NCBI RefSeq assembly: GCF_012641395.1
Contig: NZ_JABAIH010000001.1
Span: 806,001-870,000, forward strand
Source: Rhizobium sp. P32RR-XVIII
GTDB lineage: Bacteria > Pseudomonadota > Alphaproteobacteria > Rhizobiales > Rhizobiaceae
Length of the DNA: 64,000 nt
Direction of reading: 5' to 3'
A program made the position numbers and the translations under genes. Below, in pieces: positions 54,996-63,103 of the stretch (position 1 is the first letter of the stretch; each line of letters starts with the position of its first letter). The notes under the pieces were generated by a model that ran no database searches, was not told the DNA's origin, and saw nothing but the letters and a program-made list of their open reading frames with translations.

Positions 54996-55919
54996 TCAGC
55001 CCTCAGGCAAAGGCACGAATTCCTCTTCGTCCCCCGGCACGATATCGAAGCGGCCGGTACGCCATTCCTCCTTCGCCTTCTCGATCCGCTCCTTGGAAGA
55101 AGAGACGAAGTTCCACCAGATGTAGCGCTTGGAGTTCAGGGCCGCACCCCCGAAGAGCATCAGGTGACAGCCTGCGGGTCCCGCTTCAAGCGTGATGGTA
55201 TCGCCTGGACGGAAGACGAGCAGCTGATCCGCCGCAAAGCGATCGCCGGCGACGATGACCTCGCCTGAAAGCACATAGACGGCGCGCTCCTCATGAGCCG
55301 CACCGAAGGGAAACTTGGCGCCGGGCGCGAAGGCGAGATCGGCGTAAAGCGTATCGGAGAAGACTTCGACCGGCGACAACAGCCCTTCGAACGAGCCGAT
55401 CACGACCCGGCCCGTGACGCCGCCGTCATCAATCAGCGGCATGTCACTCCTCTCCGTGTGTGCGAAGGCCGGATCGATCTCCTCCTTCTCGTCGGGCAGC
55501 GCCAGCCAGGTCTGCAGGCCGGACATCGAAAGGGGATGACCGCGCAGATTGTCTGGTGTGCGCTCCGAATGCACGATGCCGCGCCCGGCCGTCATCAGAT
55601 TGATGTCGCCGGGGCGGATCACCTTTTCGGTGCCGAGGCTGTCGAGATGCCGGATTTCGCCATCGAAGAGATAGGTGACGGTCGAAAGCCCGATATGCGG
55701 ATGCGGCTTCACGTCGAGCGCCTCGTCGGGCTTCAGGATCGCCGGACCCATCCGGTCGAAGAAGATAAACGGCCCCACCAACCGCCGCTGCCGCGTCGGA
55801 AGGGCCCGCCGCACCTGGAAGCCACCGATGTCGCTCGTGCGCGGGATAATCAGGTTCTCGATCGCGTCGCAGGCGAAAGTATCGCCAGGCAGCGGGTCTT
55901 TACCGGGGAAGAAGGACAT
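54996..55919 (-). CDS. Pirin family protein
   Basis: A 307-residue double-cupin protein of the pirin type. The metal ligands are present: two His in KPHPHIGLSTVTY and the His/Glu pair in RGIVHSERT, with EERAVYVLSGEV in the second cupin. Pirins act as quercetinase-like enzymes or redox sensors; the role is unsettled. The ATG at 55919 follows GGAG by 6 bases; the long open frame upstream to 56147 is inside the SDR gene. It lies between dxs and the SDR gene on the same strand. Confidence 0.92.
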   Translation of the reverse strand: MSFFPGKDPLPGDTFACDAIENLIIPRTSDIGGFQVRRALPTRQRRLVGPFIFFDRMGPAILKPDEALDVKPHPHIGLSTVTYLFDGEIRHLDSLGTEKVIRPGDINLMTAGRGIVHSERTPDNLRGHPLSMSGLQTWLALPDEKEEIDPAFAHTERSDMPLIDDGGVTGRVVIGSFEGLLSPVEVFSDTLYADLAFAPGAKFPFGAAHEERAVYVLSGEVIVAGDRFAADQLLVFRPGDTITLEAGPAGCHLMLFGGAALNSKRYIWWNFVSSSKERIEKAKEEWRTGRFDIVPGDEEEFVPLPEG

Positions 55920-55989
55920 GAGGTTCTCCGAGCGCTGGGGTGCCGCCAGAAATAGCGCCTGGCGGACCGCAGCGAAAGGGGCCAAATTG

Positions 55990-56757
55990 TCAGATGGCCG
56001 TAAAGCCGTTGTCGACGAAGAGATGCGCGCCGTTGACGAAGCTCGATTCATCGCTTGCCAGATAGAGCGCGGCCCTCGCGACATCTTCCGGTTCGCCGAT
56101 CCGCCCCTGCTGCGCAGCGATCGCCGCGTCAGAGACATCGACGCCAAGCGCCTGCAGCTCGGTCACCTCCCGCAGCCCGTGCGGCGTGCGTATGAAGCCG
56201 GGGCAGACGGCATTGCAGCGGATATTGCGGTCGCGGAATTCCACCGCAATCGCCCGGGCGAACATGTGCACCGCGCCCTTGGTCGTGTCGTAGAGCACCT
56301 CCATCGGCGTTGCCGCCACGGCGGAGATGGACGAGGTGCAGACGATTGACCCGCCGCCCGCCACGATCATCTTCGGCAGCACGGCCCTGGTCATCAGGAA
56401 CATCGAGCGGACATTGACGGCATGCAGCCAATCCCATTCCTCCAGCGTCGTTTCCAGGAACGGCTTGATGACGATGGTGCCGGCATGATTGAAGAGCACG
56501 GTTACGGCGCCATAGCGCTCCTCGACGCCGGCAACCGCAGCATTCACCGCTTTTTCGTCGGAGACGTCGGCAATCCAGGAGTCCGCTTCACCGCCTGCAT
56601 CGCGGATCGCCGCTGTTGTTTGGGCCGCCGCCTCGCCATTGCGGTCGATGATCGCGACGCGTGCGCCTTCGGCCGCAAACAGCTTTGACGCTGCGCCGCC
56701 CATGCCCGTCGCGCCGCCCGAGATGATGGCAACCTTGCCCTTCAGCCTGTCCGTCAT
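55990..56757 (-). CDS. Short-chain dehydrogenase/reductase
   Basis: A 255-residue classical SDR. The nucleotide-binding glycine motif reads SGGATGMGGA, the catalytic Ser is in TSSISAVAATP and the Tyr-Lys pair in LYDTTKGAV; the aspartate after the second strand (VAIIDRNG) favours NAD. The VDNGFTAI end is usual for the family. The substrate is unknown. The gene sits between xseB and pirin. Confidence 0.9.
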   Translation of the reverse strand: MTDRLKGKVAIISGGATGMGGAASKLFAAEGARVAIIDRNGEAAAQTTAAIRDAGGEADSWIADVSDEKAVNAAVAGVEERYGAVTVLFNHAGTIVIKPFLETTLEEWDWLHAVNVRSMFLMTRAVLPKMIVAGGGSIVCTSSISAVAATPMEVLYDTTKGAVHMFARAIAVEFRDRNIRCNAVCPGFIRTPHGLREVTELQALGVDVSDAAIAAQQGRIGEPEDVARAALYLASDESSFVNGAHLFVDNGFTAI

Positions 56758-56842
56758 TCTGAACCGTTCCCCTGTTGTGTCCAGGCGGATGGTAGACCGA
56801 CGGCCTGCTTCCGGCCAGAGATTTCGGGGAATGTCTTGGGGG

Positions 56843-57094
56843 TCAGGCTCCGTCCAGCGGCTCGACGCCCTGCGGCTTGCCGGCGCGGTCGAGCCTGATC
56901 TTCTCGATGCGGTTTTCGGCGGCCGAAAGCAGGGTTTCGCAGTGCTTCTTCAGCGCTTCGCCACGCTCGTAGATCTCGATGGATTCGTCCAGCGCCACGT
57001 CGCCGCGCTCAAGGCGGGCAACGATGCTTTCGAGTTCGGCAACCGCCTTCTCGAAGGAAAGACCGGAAACCTCCGGCTTGGCGTTGTCAGTCAT
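56843..57094 (-). CDS. xseB: Exodeoxyribonuclease VII small subunit
   Basis: An 83-residue small subunit of exonuclease VII, which degrades single-stranded DNA. The conserved [20 protein letters not shown] and [19 protein letters not shown] are both there. The ATG at 57094 follows AAGGG by 6 bases; the TTG at 57100 is unlikely. It overlaps the stop of the HDAC-like gene by 3 bases or so; xseA is not in this window. Confidence 0.94.
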   Translation of the reverse strand: MTDNAKPEVSGLSFEKAVAELESIVARLERGDVALDESIEIYERGEALKKHCETLLSAAENRIEKIRLDRAGKPQGVEPLDGA

Positions 57095-57096
57095 AC

Positions 57097-58032
57097 TCAA
57101 CCCTTCATCAATCGAAGCACATGCAGGCCCGCCGATTCGGCGAGTCCTTCCAGATCATACCCGCCTTCCAGCAGGCTGACGACCCGGTTGGAGGCACTTT
57201 TGTCGGCTATCTCCAGGAGTCTGCCGGTCGCCCAGTCGAAATCCTCGCCGACAAGATTGATCTGCGCCAGCGGATCGCGGTGATGCGCATCGAAGCCCGC
57301 GGAGATGATGATGAGATCCGGCCGGAAATCGCTGAGAGCGGGAAGCACGCGCGATTTGAACGCCTCACGGAATTGCTCGCTGCCGACGTTTGGAGAAAGC
57401 GGCGCGTTGACGATCGTGCCGTGCTTGCCCGTCTCGTCCTTGGCGCCGGTGCCGGGGTAGAGCGGCATCTGGTGCGTCGAGCAGAAGAGGACGGAACGAT
57501 CATCCCAGAAGATGTCCTGCGTGCCGTTGCCATGGTGCACGTCCCAATCGACGATGGCGACGCGCTCGGCGCCGTGGCGCTTCTGGGCATGGCGGGCGGC
57601 AATCGCGGCATTGTTGAAGAAGCAGAAGCCCATCGCCGTCGTCTTTTCGGCATGGTGGCCCGGCGGACGGGCGGCGACGAACACGTTGTCGGCCTGGCCG
57701 GTGAACACGTCGTCGACCGCAGCCATGGCCGCCCCGACGCCGGTCAGCGCCGCCTGCAGGCTCTTGGGGCTCGCATAGGTGTCGGCCTCGATCTGGTTGA
57801 TCTCGCCATCCTCTTCCGGGATATGGCGCATGACCGCGCGAAGATGGTCCTCCGGGTGGGCAAGCAGCACGGCCTCTTCACTTGCCAGCGGCGCTTCCTT
57901 CCGGTCCAGCCGCGCGAAGTTCGGATGGCCGAGCGCGACGTTGATCGCTCGGACCCGGTCCGGCCGCTCCGGGTGGCCTGCGGGGGTTACATGCTCGAGA
58001 AAGATCGGGTGTTCGTAAAGGCGGGTGCTCAT
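57097..58032 (-). CDS. Histone deacetylase-like amidohydrolase
   Basis: A 311-residue arginase/deacetylase-fold enzyme: [20 protein letters not shown] (two His of the active site), the zinc ligands in [15 protein letters not shown] and [12 protein letters not shown], and [11 protein letters not shown] near the end. Bacterial relatives deacetylate acetylpolyamines or small amides. The ATG at 58032 (MSTRLYEHP) is the family start; an open frame continues to 58071. It heads the minus-strand block followed by xseB. Confidence 0.92.
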   Translation of the reverse strand: MSTRLYEHPIFLEHVTPAGHPERPDRVRAINVALGHPNFARLDRKEAPLASEEAVLLAHPEDHLRAVMRHIPEEDGEINQIEADTYASPKSLQAALTGVGAAMAAVDDVFTGQADNVFVAARPPGHHAEKTTAMGFCFFNNAAIAARHAQKRHGAERVAIVDWDVHHGNGTQDIFWDDRSVLFCSTHQMPLYPGTGAKDETGKHGTIVNAPLSPNVGSEQFREAFKSRVLPALSDFRPDLIIISAGFDAHHRDPLAQINLVGEDFDWATGRLLEIADKSASNRVVSLLEGGYDLEGLAESAGLHVLRLMKG

Positions 58033-58193
58033 GCGGATACTCTTATGGCTTACGCCGGTCGGGATCCACACCAGATGGCGCGAATGCCGGCGATTTCAAC
58101 ATTCGCACGCTATCGTGACCGTTTGATCTCCACGGTTTACTTCAGTCTGCCCCGCCATTAGGCTTTGAGTATGGGATGGGGACAGGCAGGCAT

Positions 58194-58595
58194 ATGGCAA
58201 AGTCAAAACGCTCGAATGTAGCGGAAATACGCGTGCCCTATCGGGATGTGGACATGCAGGGCCAGATGTTCCTCTCGTGCTATATTTCCTATGCCGAAGC
58301 CGTACTTACCAATTTCTGGTCCTTGCGGCCCCAATTGAGCGACGAGCCCATTTATACCGTCAGCAAGATTACCTGCAATCTGCACCGGCCGCTGCACTAC
58401 GATGATATCGTGGAATTCACCCCCGCGGTCGACAAGATCGGCGTCCGTTCTGTCGGGTTCCTGATTGCCGTCGAGGTGGAAGATGAGCGCGCCGCCGAAG
58501 TCGAAATCATCTGGCAGGCGCATGAGCGTGAAGACCAGTCCCTCACCGCAATCCCAGAAGAGACGCGCGACTGGCTTTATACTTTCCTCGACTAG
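58194..58595 (+). CDS. Hotdog-fold thioesterase
   Basis: A 133-residue 4-hydroxybenzoyl-CoA thioesterase-like protein. The active-site segment is RVPYRDVDMQGQMFLSCYISY, with the Asp in DVDMQG, followed by HRPLHYDDIVEFTPAV, a normal hotdog core, and TRDWLYTFLD at the end. Substrate unknown; acyl-CoA is likely. The start at 58194 is in a weak context; ATG at 58176 is possible. Its TAG stop is inside the 58593-58700 palindromic element that separates it from bioY. Confidence 0.85.
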   Translation: MAKSKRSNVAEIRVPYRDVDMQGQMFLSCYISYAEAVLTNFWSLRPQLSDEPIYTVSKITCNLHRPLHYDDIVEFTPAVDKIGVRSVGFLIAVEVEDERAAEVEIIWQAHEREDQSLTAIPEETRDWLYTFLD

Positions 58596-58700
58596 AGCGC
58601 CGTGCGTCCGAATGGACGCACAAAGGACGCTCTACCTCTTTGAAACTAGAGCATCTTATCTGCACCCAAGGCGAGCCCACCTGGATGCAGGATGCTCTAG
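58593..58700. repeat. Two-part palindromic intergenic element between the thioesterase and bioY genes
   Basis: First part: TAGAGCG (58593-58599) with CGCTCTA (58628-58634), enclosing a perfect GTGCGTCC-GAAT-GGACGCAC hairpin. Second part: CTAGAGCATC (58646-58655) with GATGCTCTAG (58691-58700), a 10-bp perfect repeat. The left end contains the thioesterase stop and the right end the bioY stop, so the element fills the whole gap and must act as a terminator for both. Confidence 0.75.
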
Positions 58701-59260
58701 GCGCGAGCCGGGAGCAACGGATAGCCTGCCATGACGGCGCGGCCGACGAGCGCTGCAACGAATGCCTTGATGACGTCACCTGGGATGAAAGCCATCGAAC
58801 CGAGGAAAGCCTGCCGAAGGCCAAGCCCGGCCGCGACTGCCAGATAGGCGATCCCGCAAGCGTAGAGGACGACGATGCCGCCGATCATCGATGCGAGGAA
58901 GAAGCCGACCGTCTGGACCAGACCGGACTGCTCGGCCCTTACCAGGCGCTCGCTGAGGTAACCTGTCACAAAGGCGGCAAAGAGCCAGCCGATGAGGAAG
59001 CCCGCCGTCGGTCCTGCAAAGGCAGCAAGGCCGCCGCGGCCGCCGGAAAGAACCGGAAGGCCGATCGCGACCAGAACCTGGACGATCAGCACGGCCATCG
59101 CCCCGCGGCGCGCCCCAAGCACAACGCCCGCCATCATAACACCGAGCGACTGGGCCGTGATCGGTACCGGGATGAAGCCGAGGGTGATCGGCGGCAAAAT
59201 GCCGAGCGCCACGATGATGGCTGCGAAGAGGGCAGAGAGAACGAGGTCGCGGGTACTCAT
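58697..59260 (-). CDS. bioY: Biotin transporter substrate-binding protein BioY
   Basis: A 187-residue S component of the energy-coupling-factor biotin transporter with six transmembrane helices: ALFAAIIVALGILPPITLG, VPITAQSLGVMMAGVVLG, the GGLAAFAGPTAGFLIGW segment typical of BioY, and FIPGDVIKAFVAALVG at the end. It binds biotin with high affinity. I use the ATG at 59260 because GGAG lies 6 bases upstream; the ATG at 59278 (193 residues) has no binding site. It is last in bioM-bioN-bioY. Confidence 0.94.
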   Translation of the reverse strand: MSTRDLVLSALFAAIIVALGILPPITLGFIPVPITAQSLGVMMAGVVLGARRGAMAVLIVQVLVAIGLPVLSGGRGGLAAFAGPTAGFLIGWLFAAFVTGYLSERLVRAEQSGLVQTVGFFLASMIGGIVVLYACGIAYLAVAAGLGLRQAFLGSMAFIPGDVIKAFVAALVGRAVMAGYPLLPARA

Positions 59261-59284
59261 CATCGGCTCCGTGTTCATAAAGTG

Positions 59285-59893
59285 TTAACTGACATGCCGC
59301 CGAAAGCCGCGCGCGTCAATCGCCGCTGCGATGTTATCCGCATCCCTGAGCGTGAGAATGATAAGCGGCGCAAGCAGCGTGACCGGCCGCACCTTGATGC
59401 CGCGGGCGACGTGCGCCTCCTTGATCGCGTGGTAGCGGCCAAGGATTTCCGGCACGAAACGGACGACGAGCCCGACCGCCAGGCCGACATCGTTTGCCGT
59501 CACCAGGCCGGCACGCTCCAGCGGACGGGCAAGCAGCGTGATCTCGTCGATGAATTCGCTGATCGTCGTCGTTGCCGTTACTGCCGCCGCAAAGAGCATC
59601 AGTGCCGTCAGCCGCAACAGCGCCACGACGGCGGCATGCCATGGATTGAAGGCGAGGCTGAAAAGCGCCACGACGATGATCGTCAGCAGCACCGGCTTCA
59701 ACCGCGCAAGTGCCCGGCCCGGCGGCAGGCCGAGGCTGAAATAAACGGCACCCGTCGCCAGCACGCCGAGCGAAAGCAGCGGAATGTTGCGGGTGACGAA
59801 GAGAGCAATGCCGAGGATCGCCAGCACGAGCAGCTTCGAGCGCGCCGGGAGCCGGTGCATGAAGCTGCTGCCTTCGAGATAAAGGGATTGCAT
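59285..59893 (-). CDS. bioN: Energy-coupling factor transporter T component BioN
   Basis: A 202-residue membrane protein of about five helices that links BioY to the ATPase. The two conserved Ala-Arg-Gly motifs of T components are visible: EAHVARGIKV and AIDARGFRR near the end. It overlaps the bioM stop by one base (TGATG) and ends 24 bases upstream of the chosen bioY start. Found with BioM and BioY in many rhizobia as a dedicated biotin importer. Confidence 0.93.
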   Translation of the reverse strand: MQSLYLEGSSFMHRLPARSKLLVLAILGIALFVTRNIPLLSLGVLATGAVYFSLGLPPGRALARLKPVLLTIIVVALFSLAFNPWHAAVVALLRLTALMLFAAAVTATTTISEFIDEITLLARPLERAGLVTANDVGLAVGLVVRFVPEILGRYHAIKEAHVARGIKVRPVTLLAPLIILTLRDADNIAAAIDARGFRRHVS

Positions 59894-60567
59894 CAGGCGA
59901 CGATCTCCCGGTAGCGCGCGATTGCGTCGGCTGCGGGCGCATCGGCCGCGAGCCTGCCCTCGTGGAAAACAAGGACCCGGCCGAAATCTGCGATCAGTTC
60001 GAGGTCGTGAGTAATCACGATGGCGTTTTCGGGCAGGCCCTCGATGATCTTCTGCACCAGTGCACGGTTCTTCAGGTCCAGCTGGTTTGTCGGCTCGTCG
60101 AGGATCAGGATATTCGGACCCGTGACAAGCACCGCAGAAAGGGCGGCGATCTGCAGCTCGCCGCCGGAAAGTTCGTGCGCCCGGCGCGGTGCAAGGTGAG
60201 CGGCACCGAACCTGGCGAGTGCGCCTTCCGCCTTCGTCTCGATCTCGGCCTTCGAAAGACCACGGCCTTTCAGCCCGAAGGCGATATCGTCACGCACGAT
60301 CGGCAGGATGATCTGGTTCTGCGGCTGCTGGAAGATGAAGCCGACCTCGGGGAGGGTGGACCGCTCGCCGGCGGTGTCCCGGCCGTTGACGATGACACGT
60401 CCTGCCGTCGGCTTCGTCAGCCCGTTGATGAGCCGCGCAAAGGTCGTCTTGCCCGACCCGTTGAGGCCGATCACGCCGATGCGGTTTTCCGTGAGGCTGA
60501 GGGTCAGCGGCGCCAGCGCTTCCCGCGCGCCGTAGCTGACTGCAGCCTCTTCGAAGCGGATGTCCAA
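59893..60567 (-). CDS. bioM: Energy-coupling factor ATPase BioM
   Basis: A 224-residue ABC ATPase. Walker A is GLNGSGKTT, the signature is LSGGELQ and Walker B is ILILDEPTN; the switch His is in VITHDLEL. It powers biotin uptake through BioN and BioY. The start is at 60567. The region upstream (60568-60664) is shared with the divergent YcaQ-like gene; I found no BioR box (TTATnnATAA) there, although rhizobial bio genes are often under BioR. Confidence 0.93.
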   Translation of the reverse strand: MDIRFEEAAVSYGAREALAPLTLSLTENRIGVIGLNGSGKTTFARLINGLTKPTAGRVIVNGRDTAGERSTLPEVGFIFQQPQNQIILPIVRDDIAFGLKGRGLSKAEIETKAEGALARFGAAHLAPRRAHELSGGELQIAALSAVLVTGPNILILDEPTNQLDLKNRALVQKIIEGLPENAIVITHDLELIADFGRVLVFHEGRLAADAPAADAIARYREIVA

Positions 60568-60664
60568 ATCATTCCCCTGTCACATTCCGATGCTGCTTCT
60601 ATAGCCGCAGCCGCAAAAGTGCAAAACAGGTGGCTAGGAACATTTTCCCGAATATGATGCTCAC

Positions 60665-61855
60665 ATGACGAATCTCATTTCGAACAGCGACGCCCGCCGG
60701 ATTTTTCTCGCCAAACAGGGTCTCGGCATGCCGCCGAACCGCCTTCTGAGCAAGGCGGGGCTGCTGCAGCTGATCCATGACATCGGCTTCGTGCAGGTGG
60801 ACAGTATCCAGACGGTGGAGCGGGCGCATCACCAGATACTCTTTTCCCGCAACCAGACATACAAGCGCGAGCATCTGACCGCGCTGCTGGAAAAGGACGG
60901 CGCGCTGTTCGAGCATTGGACGCACGACGCCTCGATCCTGCCCAGCGTCTTCTTCAAATATTGGAAGCACAAGTTCCGCCACGAGGAAGAGGTCATCATC
61001 GAGCGTTGGCGCAAATGGCGCGGCGAGGGTTTCGAGCATGCCTTCGATGAGACCTACGAGCGGGTGGCGCGCGACGGCGCTATTACGGCGCGCGAGATCA
61101 AGGCGGACGGCCACACCTCCGGCGGCTGGTGGAACTGGCATCCAAACAAGACGGCACTCGAATATTTCTGGCGCACCGGCAAATTCGCCATCGCCGGCCG
61201 CTCCAATTTCCAGAAGATCTATGATCTGGTCGAACGCGTTATTCCGGCGGAATTCCGCGATCCCGAAGTGAGCCGAGAGGACTTTGTCGACTGGGCCTGC
61301 CGAAGCGCGCTGAAGCGGCTCTGCTTTGCGACACATGGCGAAATCGCCGCCTTCTGGGACCTGCTCTCGCCGGATGAGGCGAAGGCCTGGGTAAGCGAGC
61401 ACCGCGACGAACTGACGGAGGTCCTGATCGAACCGGCGCTCGGCGGCAAGCCGCGTCCCTCCTGGGTCTTTGCGGATTTCCCGCCCGCCGCCGGTGACTA
61501 TCCCGAGCCTCCGGCCCGTGTTCGCGTGCTGAGCCCCTTCGATCCGATGATCCGCGACCGCAATCGTACCGAACGCCTTTTCGGCTTCTTCTACCGCATC
61601 GAGGTGTTCGTGCCGGAGCCGAAGCGTGAATACGGCTACTACGTCTTCCCGCTGCTCGAAGGCGATAAACTGATCGGCCGTATCGACATGAAGGCTGACC
61701 GCAAGAACGGAACGCTGGACGTCAAGCGGCTATGGCTGGAGCCGGGCGTGAAAGCATCGGCCGGTCGGCTGGAAAGGTTGCAGGCGGAACTGGAGCGCGT
61801 GGCGAAGTTCGCAGGGGTGGAGAAGGTTGTCTATCTGGCAGAGTGGAGGGGGTAG
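60665..61855 (+). CDS. YcaQ-like DNA glycosylase (winged-helix, HTH_42)
   Basis: A 396-residue member of the AlkZ/YcaQ (AZL) superfamily. The catalytic motif QVDS (QxD type) is in FVQVDSIQTVERAHH, as in YcaQ rather than the AlkZ form (QxQ), followed by tandem winged-helix domains. E. coli YcaQ excises crosslinked or alkylated bases from DNA, such as nitrogen-mustard interstrand crosslinks. It is divergent from bioM. The start is 97 bases from the bioM start; no LexA box of the GAAC-N7-GAAC form was found here. Confidence 0.88.
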   Translation: MTNLISNSDARRIFLAKQGLGMPPNRLLSKAGLLQLIHDIGFVQVDSIQTVERAHHQILFSRNQTYKREHLTALLEKDGALFEHWTHDASILPSVFFKYWKHKFRHEEEVIIERWRKWRGEGFEHAFDETYERVARDGAITAREIKADGHTSGGWWNWHPNKTALEYFWRTGKFAIAGRSNFQKIYDLVERVIPAEFRDPEVSREDFVDWACRSALKRLCFATHGEIAAFWDLLSPDEAKAWVSEHRDELTEVLIEPALGGKPRPSWVFADFPPAAGDYPEPPARVRVLSPFDPMIRDRNRTERLFGFFYRIEVFVPEPKREYGYYVFPLLEGDKLIGRIDMKADRKNGTLDVKRLWLEPGVKASAGRLERLQAELERVAKFAGVEKVVYLAEWRG

Positions 61856-61860
61856 CCGCT

Positions 61861-61981
61861 TGCCACTTCTCCCCAGCGGGGAGAAGTGCCGGAGCGCCAG
61901 CGAGGCGATGAGGGGGAGCAGGATATGCCGAGCCGCCCCTCATCCGACCCTTCGGGCCACCTTCTCCCCGAGGGGAGAAGG
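61861..61981. repeat. Mosaic palindromic repeat (RIME-like), copy 3
   Basis: Two perfect 10-bp hairpins, ACTTCTCCCC-AGC-GGGGAGAAGT (61865-61887) and CCTTCTCCCC-GA-GGGGAGAAGG (61960-61981), with the GCCCCTCATCCGACCCTTCG linking module between. It fills the gap between the converging YcaQ-like and ribB genes and ends 7 bases before the ribB stop. Copies 1 and 2 are at 23809 and 30577. Confidence 0.8.
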
Positions 61982-61988
61982 TAAATCC

Positions 61989-63092
61989 TCAGCAAATCTC
62001 CGTCTTGGCGATCTTGATCCCAAAGCCCTCGAGTCCGACGTAGTGGCGCTCGCGGCTGGTGAGCAGCTTGATGGAGCTGACGCCGAGGTCCTTGAGGATC
62101 TGCGCGCCGAGACCGATTTCCAGCCATTCGCTTTCGCGGCTCTTGGCTTCGGCATGCGACTCGCGGTCCTGGCTGCGCGTCTTGCGGCCGTTGTCGTAAT
62201 GGCCGACGCCGACGGAGCCTTCGCGGAGATAGACGATGATGCCACGGCCTTCCTCGGCGATCTTCTGCATGTAGTGATCGACCGGGCTCTTCTTGCCGAA
62301 GAGGTCCTCGGCGACGTTTTCCGGGTGCAGGCGGACTGGAATGTCGATACCGTCGCGGATATCGCCGAAGACGACGGCGAGGTGCTGCATCGGATCCCAG
62401 GGCAGGGCGTAGGTATGGGCTTTGGCCTTGCCGAACGGCGTTTCGATGTCGAAGCTGGCGCCGAGTTCGATCAGCGTTTCCTTGCGCTGGCGGTAGGCGA
62501 TCAGGTCGGCGACCGAGACGAGTTTCAGGCCGTGCTTTTCGGCGAAGTCGACCACCTGCGGACCGCGCGTGACGGTGCCGTCGTCATTGACGAGTTCGCA
62601 GATGACGCCGATCGGCGGCAGCCCGGCGAGCTTGCAAAGGTCGACGGCGGCTTCCGTATGGCCGGAGCGCATCAGCACGCCGCCTTCGCGGGCAACGAGC
62701 GGGAAGATGTGGCCGGGACGAACGAAATCTGCCGGGCCGACATTCGGATTGGCAAGATTGCGCACCGTCAGCGTGCGGTCGTCGGCGGAAATGCCGGTCG
62801 TCGTGCCGTGCTTGAAATCGACCGAAACCGTGAAGGCCGTCGTGTGCGCGGAGTCGTTTTCGGCAACCATCGCGTTGAGGTTCAGGCGTTTCGCCTCTTC
62901 CTTCGGCATGGGCGTGCAAACGATGCCGGAGGTATGGCGCACGATGAAGGCCATCTTTTCCGGCGTGCAGTGGAGAGCAGCGACGATCAGGTCGCCTTCG
63001 TTCTCGCGGTCATCATCATCCATGACGACGACGATCTCGCCGGCTTCGAAGGCTCGGATGGCATCGACGACACGCTTCTGGTCATAAGGCAT
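61989..63092 (-). CDS. ribB: 3,4-dihydroxy-2-butanone-4-phosphate synthase with degenerate GTP cyclohydrolase II domain (RibBX)
   Basis: First branch enzyme of riboflavin synthesis, turning ribulose 5-phosphate into a four-carbon unit. The N-terminal 200 residues are a normal RibB (MDDDDRENEGDLIVAA, RHTSGIVCTPM, DKTTAFTVS-like block, and REGGVLMRSGHTEAAVDL). The C-terminal 160 residues align with RibA, but the zinc-binding Cys of the ExCLTGD...CDCG motif is absent: here NVAEDLFGKKSPVDHYMQ. It therefore should not act as a GTP cyclohydrolase. This RibB-X form is known from Rhizobiales such as Brucella. It lies 11 bases after aroC on the same strand; no FMN riboswitch is present. Confidence 0.93.
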   Translation of the reverse strand: MPYDQKRVVDAIRAFEAGEIVVVMDDDDRENEGDLIVAALHCTPEKMAFIVRHTSGIVCTPMPKEEAKRLNLNAMVAENDSAHTTAFTVSVDFKHGTTTGISADDRTLTVRNLANPNVGPADFVRPGHIFPLVAREGGVLMRSGHTEAAVDLCKLAGLPPIGVICELVNDDGTVTRGPQVVDFAEKHGLKLVSVADLIAYRQRKETLIELGASFDIETPFGKAKAHTYALPWDPMQHLAVVFGDIRDGIDIPVRLHPENVAEDLFGKKSPVDHYMQKIAEEGRGIIVYLREGSVGVGHYDNGRKTRSQDRESHAEAKSRESEWLEIGLGAQILKDLGVSSIKLLTSRERHYVGLEGFGIKIAKTEIC

Positions 63093-63103
63093 GGGGGTAA
63101 TTC

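Noticed and set aside
60568..60664. Search for a BioR box or LexA box upstream of bioM and the YcaQ-like gene.
   Set aside because: GAACATTTTCCCGAAT has eight, not seven, bases between the half-sites and an imperfect second half; no TTATnnATAA was found.
63093..63103. FMN riboswitch before ribB.
   Set aside because: Only 11 bases separate ribB from aroC, so there is no room for one.
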